A stretch of DNA of 24,894 nucleotides from Fen731 sp964481885 (lineage in GTDB: Bacteria; Actinomycetota; Humimicrobiia; Humimicrobiales; Humimicrobiaceae), in contig CAYZUS010000032.1 of NCBI GenBank assembly GCA_964481885.1, positions 1 to 24,894 of the forward strand. Direction: 5' to 3'. A program made the position numbers and the translations under genes. The stretch's first letter is position 1. Every line of letters begins with the position of its first letter. The notes under the pieces are model-generated. The model had not been told where the DNA came from and made no database searches. It saw only the letters and a list, made by a program, of their open reading frames with translations. Shown piece after piece: positions 15,103-22,641 of this stretch.

Positions 15103-15215
15103 AGCTTGGTGTCAGGTTATCGCTTCAGAATTTTAAATATGACAAGGATATCCTAAATATACCCATATTTCTTTCCGAGTATATTGATAAATTAATTAAC
15201 CTTGCTCTGCAGTAA
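15101..15215 (+). pseudogene. 3' remnant of a second DUF4143 ATPase gene
   Basis: Bases 15101-15213 match 14153-14265, the end of the intact ATPase gene, with 11 mismatches in 113 bp and no gaps. Translated in the original frame it reads KLGVRLSLQNFKYDKDILNI and then the same C-terminus, with only one amino-acid change (Leu to Phe) in 37. The differences are almost all synonymous. The relic therefore appears to come from a gene that was under selection before it was lost, not from a fresh copying error. Confidence 0.85.
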
Positions 15216-15237
15216 TCTAAGGATTCTTTAAAAAATA

Positions 15238-15390
15238 AGCCAAAACAAACAAATAACTGAAGATATAGTTTTGGATTTAAGTGGAGAATAAAAACTTGTT
15301 GGTATTGAAATTATGAACGCTTCAAAGCGTATTAACCTGGAAAAGATTTTACCAATAAAGCACAAGATTTCTACCAAACTTGCTTCATAA
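15238..15390 (+). pseudogene. Broken DUF2283 family gene
   Basis: In one frame the strand reads SQNKQITEDIVLDLSGE, stop, KLVGIEIMNASKRINLEKIL, PIKHKISTKLAS, stop. The KLVGIEIMNASKR block is the hallmark C-terminal part of DUF2283, a small protein family of unknown function often linked to toxin-antitoxin loci. There is a TAA at 15289-15291 where Gly or Glu codons are usual, and an upstream TAA with no start codon. It is directly downstream of the ATPase remnant. Confidence 0.65.
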
Positions 15391-15452
15391 AAACTATTAG
15401 TAAATTTCTTATTTGATTTGAAACCACATGCTATAAACTGCATCTTCCTGCA

Positions 15453-16376
15453 CTATTCAACAGGGTAGCCTTCTGTCTGCCAGCTCTCTATGCCGCCTTT
15501 TAGGGCAAAGACGTTTTTAAAGCCTGATTTTGTAAGCATGCTTGCAGCATTTGCGCTTAATCCGCAGTCAAAGCTGCTGCAGTACACTATGATTTCCTTT
15601 GAGCTGTCCAACTCACCTGTCCTGCCTTCAAACTCTGTATATGGGATGTTTATTGCCCCTTTAATATGTTTTATTGCATAGCTGTCTTCTGAGCGCACAT
15701 CAAGAATGATAATGTCTGCTCCGTTGGTCACTTTGGCGTTAAGTTCATCTGCAGTAACATAACGCACCCCTTCAGTGACTGAAGTATCCCCTGCTGAATC
15801 ACTAGCTGAAGAAACATCACTCTCTGAGGTTAAATCTCCTGATTGCTGGGTTGACGTTTCCCCCTGGTTATTTTCCAGGTTTTCTGCCTGGTTTGCAGAC
15901 TGGTTGGTAGTCGCATCTTTATCAGAAGAGGAGCTTTCTATAATCACCGGGTAGCCACCTGTGCTTGTCCAGGCATTTATACCACCAGTCATATCATAAA
16001 CCGGGGAAAATCCTTTACTTACAAGTGTGGCTGCAGCCTGTGCGCTTCTGCGGCCAGATCTGCAATAGACAATTACCGGTTTATTCTTGTCAATCTCGCT
16101 ATACCTGGTTTCGAGCTCTTCAACAGGGATTAGCACAGCGGAGTCCAGGTGGCCAGAGTCGAATTCTTCCTTTGTTCGGACATCAAGTATTATATATTTA
16201 TCTTTCTGGGTTTGATCTTTCAGGATTTCATAAACTTTTTCAGGAGTAATCTGAACCGGTTCTTTTTTTGCCAGCACCTCACTACAACCTGAAAGAAGAA
16301 GTGTGAATATTAAAATTGTTATTATGGAGCTGATAAGTATTATTTTAAAAAGAAATTGATATTTTAAACTTCTCAA
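15453..16376 (-). CDS. Lipoprotein with two rhodanese domains
   Basis: 307 aa extracellular lipoprotein. The signal segment (11-29) ends in lipobox LLSGC (Cys31). Rhodanese domain 1 spans about 43-145 with active-site Cys105 in CRSGRRS. A Ser/Thr/Asn-rich linker spans 147-204. Domain 2 spans about 205-307 with Cys266 in YCSSFDCGLS. Both domains keep the catalytic Cys, so sulfur transfer or sulfide/persulfide handling at the cell surface is plausible. The start is a TTG with a perfect AAGGAG 6 nt upstream, which decides the start. The second active-site loop (CSSFDC) is unusual, with two Cys. Confidence 0.9.
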   Translation of the reverse strand: MRSLKYQFLFKIILISSIITILIFTLLLSGCSEVLAKKEPVQITPEKVYEILKDQTQKDKYIILDVRTKEEFDSGHLDSAVLIPVEELETRYSEIDKNKPVIVYCRSGRRSAQAAATLVSKGFSPVYDMTGGINAWTSTGGYPVIIESSSSDKDATTNQSANQAENLENNQGETSTQQSGDLTSESDVSSASDSAGDTSVTEGVRYVTADELNAKVTNGADIIILDVRSEDSYAIKHIKGAINIPYTEFEGRTGELDSSKEIIVYCSSFDCGLSANAASMLTKSGFKNVFALKGGIESWQTEGYPVE

Positions 16377-16433
16377 TTTAATCTCCTTATTTATGCTCTT
16401 CTTGTTTGCATATTGGTTTTATTTCACTTAATA

Positions 16434-16442
16434 ATTATATCA
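16434..16442 (-). promoter_or_regulatory. Extended -10 promoter of the rhodanese gene
   Basis: Minus strand TGATATAAT is a TGnTATAAT extended -10 element about 60 bp upstream of the start codon. No good -35 box accompanies it. The same element occurs at 23943-23951 upstream of the second ATPase gene, inside the duplicated block. Confidence 0.4.
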
Positions 16443-16528
16443 GAAATTTTTTCAAATATTATTACCAGATGTTATTTCATAGCCTATAGGCACATTTTAA
16501 AGATTAATGTAATACATTTCAGATTATA

Positions 16529-16577
16529 AAAATGGGACCCGATAGCTTGTTTTTATCAAACTGCCAGATCCCATTTT
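16529..16577 (-). terminator. Long hairpin terminator after the giant surface gene
   Basis: On the minus strand AAAATGGGATCTGGCAGTTTG pairs with CAAGCTATCGGGTCCCATTTT across a 7-nt loop. Twenty of 21 positions pair if G-U is allowed. A short T run follows. A related hairpin lies after the other surface gene at 24038-24083. Confidence 0.8.
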
Positions 16578-16667
16578 ATGTTTTTCTTTTAATACCTGCT
16601 GGTGTGGCTATTAATCAGATTTCAAGATAATCTCTGCCACTACCTCATTAAGATATTAGAATTTACA

Positions 16668-19600
16668 TTATTTGTCTTTCTGTGAATGGCTCCACTTATT
16701 TAAGTTCCTTCTTCTTATGGAAGCCATCAGCATTGCAAGTCCTGCAACAAGCGCTGACCCGCCCGAGACTGGGATAATCGGATCAATACCTGTAAATGCA
16801 AGTACCTGGATGCCACCTTCGGTTATTCCAGCAACAGTTATTCCAGCAGCGGCCTGCCCACCGGCCCCAGCTGGTGAATTGGTGACATTAAGAATTACAC
16901 TGTTGCTATTTGCTCCAAAGACTATCGTATAAGCGGTAGGATCTACCTGATATCCAGCAGGAGCGCTATTTTCAACAACAGTATATGTTCCCCATTTAAA
17001 TCCAGATACGGTAACACCGCCATCGGGTCCTGTTATTAAGGTTTCAACATGCACGCCGCTTGGATTATATACCCAATATTCAGCTCCTTGAATGGGAAGC
17101 CCTGTTGTGGAGTCAAGCTCCAAAATCCTTAAGAAACCAGTGGCTTCAACGATTGTCATTGTCCCGTTATTGATTGTTAAATCAAAATTTGCAAGCCTCT
17201 CATCCGGATCCACAAGAATTGGGACAATCGAGTACTCTCCAGGAAGACTTGTGATAGTTGCCGGACTAGCGTACGTTGTACTTATGTTATCTTCACTTTG
17301 CATACCTGTTATTATTCCTGTAAATACCGGGTTAGGTATTCCAAATATTCGTGAAGCATTGTCAGCTGTTATTGTAAGAAAAGCTCGTCCCACATTTAAG
17401 TTTCCGTCAGTATAGGATATGGAATAGTTTTCAAGCCCGCTGCCCTCTGGGCTGCTTGCAATGATTGCATAATCCCCGACAGGGGCTGCCTCTGGTGAGC
17501 CTGTGCTTGAAAGAAAGACACTTGTTACCGTATCGCTGTTTGTAAGGCCGGAGGCAGAAAATTCAGTTCCGTCAAATACAGTTGCCTGGCCGTATGTTTT
17601 GGCCGATCCGCTTGCGGTAATAAGCAGGTTAGCCTTAGCAACATTGAAAGTTTGTCCAACATCAATAGCAGCATCATAACTCTCATTGCCTTCTTGATGT
17701 GCTGTTATTGTACATGCGCCTGCGCCTGTAATATGGGCAGTTGTAATTGTGCCCGAGTTTGAGACAGTACAATTTCCCGAAGCAGTAAAAGTTACTGGTA
17801 GTCCTGAACTGGCAGTCGCAATGACAGAAAAGTCTGAATCACCGTAAGCTTTGTCACTCAATACGCTAAAGGTGATAGTCTGACCATACTTAGCTACTTC
17901 TGCAGTCGGATCACTCTGAACAGGGTCTCCTGTTGCAGGTTCTATTATTGTTTTTGGAGTTACTTCAAACTTGATTGTTTTCCCTACCAGGCTAGAGTCA
18001 ATGACATATGTTAAGCCTGTCGCTAATCCGATAGGCTCATATGCACCGGCTGTTCCTGTATTTGCCAACCATCTGTAGGTTGAACCGCTTTCTGTGTTTC
18101 CATTGATATCAAAATAAGTATAGCTTCCGGTCAGTGTTTGTCCCACCTGAGCAGTACCGGAGATGGCTATGTTTGCAGCTGTTGGTGCAGCCGACGTGAT
18201 TGCTGTTTCTCCCACCACAAAATCGCTAAACGAATTCAATCCGGTAACTTGAGTACTTGTTGTTGTTTTTGTACCGACTGTTGGGTAGGTCCACCCGCTG
18301 TAGTATTTGCCGACAATAAAGTTGCCAGTGTCAGCACCTGAATCAACATCGCCGGAAACAAAATAAAACGTTGCGTCATAATTTGAAACCGCCAATCCTT
18401 CGCCTGCTGTAAGAGTCCAATAACGATTAATGCTTTTTGTTGAATCAATGGAAGAACTATCAATATTCCCGAAGTCACCGAAATTAGTTCTTGCAGTCAA
18501 ATTTCCAGCAGTCCCGACATTTAATGATGCTAAAGCAATTGGAGTATAGTTTGTGTCATCGCCTATGGGAAAAGTAAATAACTGATTATTGCCGGCAGCG
18601 AAAGCTTTTTGCAGATTGCCGTTGACATAACTGCTGCTGCTCCCACCGGTGATACTGCCAGTTGATTTAATAATAAGAGTATTCGCATCAGTAGTAATAT
18701 TTCCTGATGTCAAAGTTAGAAGTCCTCCAACGCTTCGATCCCCTGTACCTGTAAGAGTTGCGCCGCTTGGATTGCTTAATGTTAAACCATTAAAAGTAAA
18801 AACTGGGATATTTTGAATACTTGAACCATTAAAGCTAATCGTGCTCCCAGTAACTGTATAAGTATTTGTGCCTGTAGTAAAAGTTCCAGAAACACCAATA
18901 GCCTCAGTTGATTCCAGCACCCTTGTACCGTTGCTGTTACTGGTTAAATTATAATAATTAATGGCCCGAATGGTCTGTGTGCCACTGCCATTATAATTGA
19001 CAGTATTGCCTGCCGCGGTTGCAATTAAAGTATTAATTCCGGAAGTACCGCCAATATTTAAAATACCAGTAGTACCCTGAGTCACTCCTCCAGTTCCTGA
19101 TAGTGCAGTGCTTGCAGTAATAGTGCCATTGTTTGTGAGCCTTATGCCCACACCGGTGACCGTCATTAGTGTGCCGACAGTTAATGTTCCATTACTAGAA
19201 TAATTATCAGTAAATGTTACAGTCGGAATCGAAGTGGCAGTTGCCCCGTTTAATGTTTTGGTGGCTCCACTAAATGTATGTGTTCCAGTATTTGCAGTAA
19301 AAGTTGTAGCGTTATTAGTTAAATTACCTGCAAAATTGATAGCCGCTATGCCGGTTTCATTCCAGACACCGTCTGAATTAATAGTTACATCACCTGTGAA
19401 TATTTTTGCTCCTGTGCCTTCGAGTTTCAAGGTTCCTGTAACTGATGTATTGTCTGTAACTCCAAGAGTCCAATTAGCATCGGTGGTAAACACTGTTCCG
19501 GTCCCAATATCAAGATTGCCGGCAATGGCTAAATTAGCACCGGTGGTAACAGTGGCAGAGCCGCTTAAGGTAAGGTCTTTATTTACAGTTGTCACCGTAA

Positions 19601-22142
19601 ATGTCTTGACACCACTACCACTCAGTATAAGGTTGCTGTATGCTACTATTTTTACAGTCTGAGCGCCAAGGCCATTGTAATTGACCGTGTTTCCAGAGGC
19701 ACTTACTGTAAGCGTTGTAAATGCAGGCACTGTAGGAGTGGTACTGATATTAAGCGTGCTTGTGGAGGTAGCGTTATTAAAACTTGTAATTGTAGCCGAA
19801 GCATTTTGGTTAACAATGCCGCCGGCGTTATTGGTAATGCCAGTAATTGTACCTGACCCACCAAGATTAAGTGTGCCAGTGTTGATAAATTTGGCAAGCG
19901 CGGTGGTTATCGTACCCGTACCAGTAATGGATGCTGTTCCTGAATTGGTAAGAGTAGTTATTGAGCAAGTTCCCCCGATGTTCAGTGTCTCGGCGTTGGT
20001 CAACGGGCCTGCACCTTTAAGCGTTGTGGATACTGTTAGTGTACCGTTATTCGTGGTGGTTCCGCTAATCGTTACAAATGGAATCGAGGTTATGGTTGCC
20101 CCACTAATCGTTACTGAAGTACCATTGAAAATGTGCTCGGAATTTTGTGCAGTAAACGTGGACGCATTATTAATAAAACTGCTGCCAAACTTGAAAGTCG
20201 CAGCTGCCAGTGTATTAGTTTCATTCCATACAGCGCCACTATTGAGTGTCACAGCACCAGTGAATGTCATGCTGCGAATTGTGGTGCTGGTTGACCCAAA
20301 GTTAATCGTACCAGTTATATTTGTAGCTCCAAGCACAGTTAATTGGCGGTTCGCGATAACTGTGCCACCACTATTAATTGTCAGCGCGCCTAGGGTGACA
20401 GTGCCACCGGTCAGGTCAAGTGTAGCTCCATTATTGACAGTCACTGACCCGGCAGCGCTTTGTACTATATTCGCACCAATATTAACACTATTGCTGCCTG
20501 TTGTTGCAATGACGACTGTGTCGCCCGCTGCTGGTACAGCTCCTCCGACCCAAGTAGCACCGGTGGCCCAAGCTCCACCGGTCGCCGTGCTTGTTATAAT
20601 TCCGTCTGTAAAAGTAGTTTGCGCAGTCAACCCAGATGTCATACCGGTAGCTGTGAGGGTAAAGGATGCACCAAGATGACGAAGTTCAATTATATATTGA
20701 ATATCATTAATTTTACCTTCACTGTCAGCGACTGTATAATAAGCAGTAGTCTGTTGAAAGATTGGATCGAAAAGTGTCTCATGAAAATCCAGCTTTACTG
20801 TTTCACCCGGAAGCCATCCTGAGCCGGTGACTAATACATAATCATCCGGTATATAATCAAGTTTACTGGTAGCAATTGTGGCTTTATTAAATACATTTAC
20901 AATCCTTGTAACTTTGGTAGCAGCATTACCTGCCGCATCACTGACATTGTAAGTAACCTTGTAAGAGCCAACTGTGCTAGTGTCAACTGTGCTTGTAGAG
21001 GTAATTACACTGGTAAGATCAACTGCACCAGCAAGATCATCATCAATAGTAGATACAATGCTATCCACAGCAGTTGCACCTACATCTATATAGGTAGAGC
21101 CTACCTCAATTATTGTTGGGTTCTTCCCCAGAAGTGTTATTTCTGGACTTTGCGTATCTATCGTAAGAGTATCTGAAGCTATTGCTGACTTGTTTCCTTC
21201 CCTATCAATAGCTCTTACTTCTATTGTGGCAAACCCATCTGACATTACAGGAGTTGTAAATGTAAAGTCCGGATTTGGGCCAACTGTAAATGAATCTACG
21301 GGGACCCAGATACCATCAACTCCACCAACACGGTATTCTATGCTGAAAATATCTTTTGCGCCCATCACTGAGCCACTAAAACCCGGAGTAGAATCGTTTG
21401 TTGGATCTGGCAGGTAAGAGTTTAGAGTAGCTACTGGTTTTTCGCCCAAAAGAATTACTTTAACTGTTCTTAAAACTTCAACTGCAGCATTCCCGGCAGC
21501 ATCACTTGCATTGTATGTAACTGTATAAGATCCGGCAGCGTCAGTACCCACTGTATTTTTTGTTATTACGAAACTTGTGATATCTCCATCAACATCGTCG
21601 ACAGCGGTCGCCCCTGCATCAATATATTCTGACCCAATCTCCAATGCCACTATTTCATCCCCTGTGAGGCTGATTACCGGAGGAATTTGATCCGTAGTTG
21701 TGCCTGCAGATTCTGGTGTAGTTTCTGTTGGCGGTGTTGTATCCAGAGTCTCCACCACATTTATAATCCTATCTGAGGTTGCGACATTTCCTGCCGCATC
21801 GCTGACACTGTAAGTAACTGTGTATGTTCCCGGTACAGCCATATCAACTGCGCCTGCTGAAATTATGGCGCTGCTTATATCCCCGTCAACATCATCGATT
21901 GCCGACGCCCCGGCATCCGTATAGCTTGCGCCAGCAGATACAAATACTGGATTCTCACCATTTAAGGTTATAATCGGCAGCGTGGTATCCTGTGCTGCCG
22001 GAGGGTTTACGGATTCTGATGTTGGAGTGGAAGTGTCTTCCTGCCCAAACACTACTCCTCCTGGAAGCATCCAGAATACCATCATCAGAATGATAAAGAA
22101 TATAATAATTCTTGAAGCAGCTTTATTTTTCAAGTATCTCAT
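16668..22142 (-). CDS. Giant LAFTG-type cell-surface protein with Ig-like, beta-helix and MBG domains
   Basis: 1824 aa, predicted exported and wall-anchored. Signal peptide about 11-33. Three DUF5011-type Ig-like domains lie at about 53-130, 152-230 and 333-417 (recurring YTDAGA and VTYNVSDAAGN blocks). A very long Thr/Gly/Asn-rich beta-helix region (about 515-1310) contains repeated TFTG, VTINSGGVWNET and NNATTFTAN motifs. Further Ig-like units span about 1325-1503, two MBG domains about 1504-1667, and a SpaA/prealbumin-like domain about 1668-1757. The C-terminus LAFTG (1781-1785), a hydrophobic helix and RRR form a sortase-type signal. The ATG at 22142 is chosen for GAGGGG/AAGGA upstream and because the signal peptide starts there; an upstream in-frame start at 22196 is not needed. 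No sortase gene is in the window. Likely an adhesin, controlled by the leader riboswitch. Confidence 0.9.
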   Translation of the reverse strand: MRYLKNKAASRIIIFFIILMMVFWMLPGGVVFGQEDTSTPTSESVNPPAAQDTTLPIITLNGENPVFVSAGASYTDAGASAIDDVDGDISSAIISAGAVDMAVPGTYTVTYSVSDAAGNVATSDRIINVVETLDTTPPTETTPESAGTTTDQIPPVISLTGDEIVALEIGSEYIDAGATAVDDVDGDITSFVITKNTVGTDAAGSYTVTYNASDAAGNAAVEVLRTVKVILLGEKPVATLNSYLPDPTNDSTPGFSGSVMGAKDIFSIEYRVGGVDGIWVPVDSFTVGPNPDFTFTTPVMSDGFATIEVRAIDREGNKSAIASDTLTIDTQSPEITLLGKNPTIIEVGSTYIDVGATAVDSIVSTIDDDLAGAVDLTSVITSTSTVDTSTVGSYKVTYNVSDAAGNAATKVTRIVNVFNKATIATSKLDYIPDDYVLVTGSGWLPGETVKLDFHETLFDPIFQQTTAYYTVADSEGKINDIQYIIELRHLGASFTLTATGMTSGLTAQTTFTDGIITSTATGGAWATGATWVGGAVPAAGDTVVIATTGSNSVNIGANIVQSAAGSVTVNNGATLDLTGGTVTLGALTINSGGTVIANRQLTVLGATNITGTINFGSTSTTIRSMTFTGAVTLNSGAVWNETNTLAAATFKFGSSFINNASTFTAQNSEHIFNGTSVTISGATITSIPFVTISGTTTNNGTLTVSTTLKGAGPLTNAETLNIGGTCSITTLTNSGTASITGTGTITTALAKFINTGTLNLGGSGTITGITNNAGGIVNQNASATITSFNNATSTSTLNISTTPTVPAFTTLTVSASGNTVNYNGLGAQTVKIVAYSNLILSGSGVKTFTVTTVNKDLTLSGSATVTTGANLAIAGNLDIGTGTVFTTDANWTLGVTDNTSVTGTLKLEGTGAKIFTGDVTINSDGVWNETGIAAINFAGNLTNNATTFTANTGTHTFSGATKTLNGATATSIPTVTFTDNYSSNGTLTVGTLMTVTGVGIRLTNNGTITASTALSGTGGVTQGTTGILNIGGTSGINTLIATAAGNTVNYNGSGTQTIRAINYYNLTSNSNGTRVLESTEAIGVSGTFTTGTNTYTVTGSTISFNGSSIQNIPVFTFNGLTLSNPSGATLTGTGDRSVGGLLTLTSGNITTDANTLIIKSTGSITGGSSSSYVNGNLQKAFAAGNNQLFTFPIGDDTNYTPIALASLNVGTAGNLTARTNFGDFGNIDSSSIDSTKSINRYWTLTAGEGLAVSNYDATFYFVSGDVDSGADTGNFIVGKYYSGWTYPTVGTKTTTSTQVTGLNSFSDFVVGETAITSAAPTAANIAISGTAQVGQTLTGSYTYFDINGNTESGSTYRWLANTGTAGAYEPIGLATGLTYVIDSSLVGKTIKFEVTPKTIIEPATGDPVQSDPTAEVAKYGQTITFSVLSDKAYGDSDFSVIATASSGLPVTFTASGNCTVSNSGTITTAHITGAGACTITAHQEGNESYDAAIDVGQTFNVAKANLLITASGSAKTYGQATVFDGTEFSASGLTNSDTVTSVFLSSTGSPEAAPVGDYAIIASSPEGSGLENYSISYTDGNLNVGRAFLTITADNASRIFGIPNPVFTGIITGMQSEDNISTTYASPATITSLPGEYSIVPILVDPDERLANFDLTINNGTMTIVEATGFLRILELDSTTGLPIQGAEYWVYNPSGVHVETLITGPDGGVTVSGFKWGTYTVVENSAPAGYQVDPTAYTIVFGANSNSVILNVTNSPAGAGGQAAAGITVAGITEGGIQVLAFTGIDPIIPVSGGSALVAGLAMLMASIRRRNLNKWSHSQKDK

Positions 22143-22220
22143 TTTCCTTTTCCCCTCTTTAAATAAAAACTTTAACTTACTGTCTGTAACTAACAAAGAT
22201 ATCCATTAAGTCCCATAAAA

Positions 22221-22249
22221 ACAGAAAAACCGACCCAAATGAGTCGGTT
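22221..22249 (-). terminator. Intrinsic terminator in the riboswitch leader
   Basis: Minus strand AACCGACTC-ATTT-GGGTCGGTT forms a 9-bp stem with a tetraloop, followed by a T-rich run (TTTCTGTTTTT). Its 5' arm, AACCGAC, is also the conserved 3' end of the riboswitch aptamer, so the two structures exclude each other. It lies about 80 nt before the coding start. Confidence 0.85.
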
Positions 22250-22320
22250 ACGCTATTAGCTCCTCTTTTCTCTAGCGTCCAGTTTTGAGAAAAGATTCAC
22301 AGCTCCTGTAAGAAATATTT
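22242..22320 (-). ncRNA. Cyclic-di-GMP-II riboswitch aptamer
   Basis: The minus-strand RNA has a 9-bp helix, TCTTTTCTC (22287-22295) with GAGAAAAGA (22264-22272), enclosing a 14-nt loop AAAACTGGACGCTA. The loop matches, position for position, the AAAUUGGGCACUUG loop of the C. acetobutylicum c-di-GMP-II aptamer as I recall it. Downstream, GAGCTAATAGCGTAACCGAC matches its GAGUUAGUAGUGCAACCGAC. The pseudoknot is conserved by compensation: loop ACGCTA pairs with TAGCGT. A TGTGAAT upstream of the helix also fits. The outer P1 helix is not clean, which is the main doubt. It lies between a promoter and a terminator, ahead of the giant surface gene. Confidence 0.82.
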
Positions 22321-22334
22321 AGTTTTAGTAAATT

Positions 22335-22363
22335 ATAATATTACTATGATATCTTGGTGTCAA
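22335..22363 (-). promoter_or_regulatory. Promoter of the riboswitch-controlled surface gene
   Basis: On the minus strand a perfect TTGACA (22358-22363) is 17 bp from TATTAT (22335-22340). An overlapping TATAAT lies 3 bp further on. The predicted start near 22328 is just upstream of the aptamer, so the RNA would begin with the riboswitch and carry a leader of about 185 nt. Confidence 0.8.
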
Positions 22364-22521
22364 GCTTTTAATAATAGTATTTTAAAAGTTTTATATTTGT
22401 TAATATTAATTTTTGATACTTAAGGGTAAATTGTACTGTATAAGCTTTGTATATACAGTGAGGGAACAGCTCCAAGTAAAATATTTCATGATTTATTATC
22501 AAATGCGGCAATATGCAGAGC

Positions 22522-22641
22522 TTACCTTTTTGAAGCGAACTCCCTGTACGGATTATCGATGCTGCCAGATTTAAAACATATGGATAATCTGCCATCTGTT
22601 GTTTTGATGTAGGTTGCTGCTATAAAATGTTTCCTGACCAT
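22522..22641 (-). CDS. Putative 39-aa small protein overlapping the ATPase 3' end
   Basis: Unrecognised. The ORF MVRKHFIAATYIKTTDGRL then SICFKSGSIDNPYREFASKR starts inside the last codons of the DUF4143 ATPase gene in another frame and ends beyond it. AGGAG is only 2 nt from the ATG, closer than usual. The composition looks protein-like, so it could be a small coupled gene or a relic. A competing 75-codon frame over the same bases looks random in its second half. Confidence 0.3.
   Translation of the reverse strand: MVRKHFIAATYIKTTDGRLSICFKSGSIDNPYREFASKR

Larger units (their letters stand above)
16434..16838 (-). repeat. Duplicated surface-gene tail, copy 1
   Basis: This block matches 23943-24345. 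It runs from the downstream promoter element, through a conserved stretch (TTTTAAAGATTAATG, ATTTCAGATTAT) and the terminator hairpin, into the last ~170 bp of the surface-protein gene. The outer parts have diverged noticeably. The last 113 bp (16726-16838 against 24233-24345), encoding the sorting signal, are identical. Confidence 0.85.

Noticed and set aside
15228..15443. 71-aa minus-strand ORF
   Set aside because: The plus strand carries the recognisable DUF2283 remnant, so the minus ORF is its shadow.
19681..20679. 332-aa plus-strand ORF opposite the giant surface gene
   Set aside because: Its Val/Ala/Pro-rich translation is what the complement of a Thr/Gly/Asn-rich repeat region gives. 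The minus strand has clear domains, a signal peptide and a sorting signal.
22368..22595. 75-aa minus-strand ORF upstream of the riboswitch promoter
   Set aside because: No family resemblance and no ribosome binding site. Its second half looks random, and the 39-aa frame over the same bases reads better.
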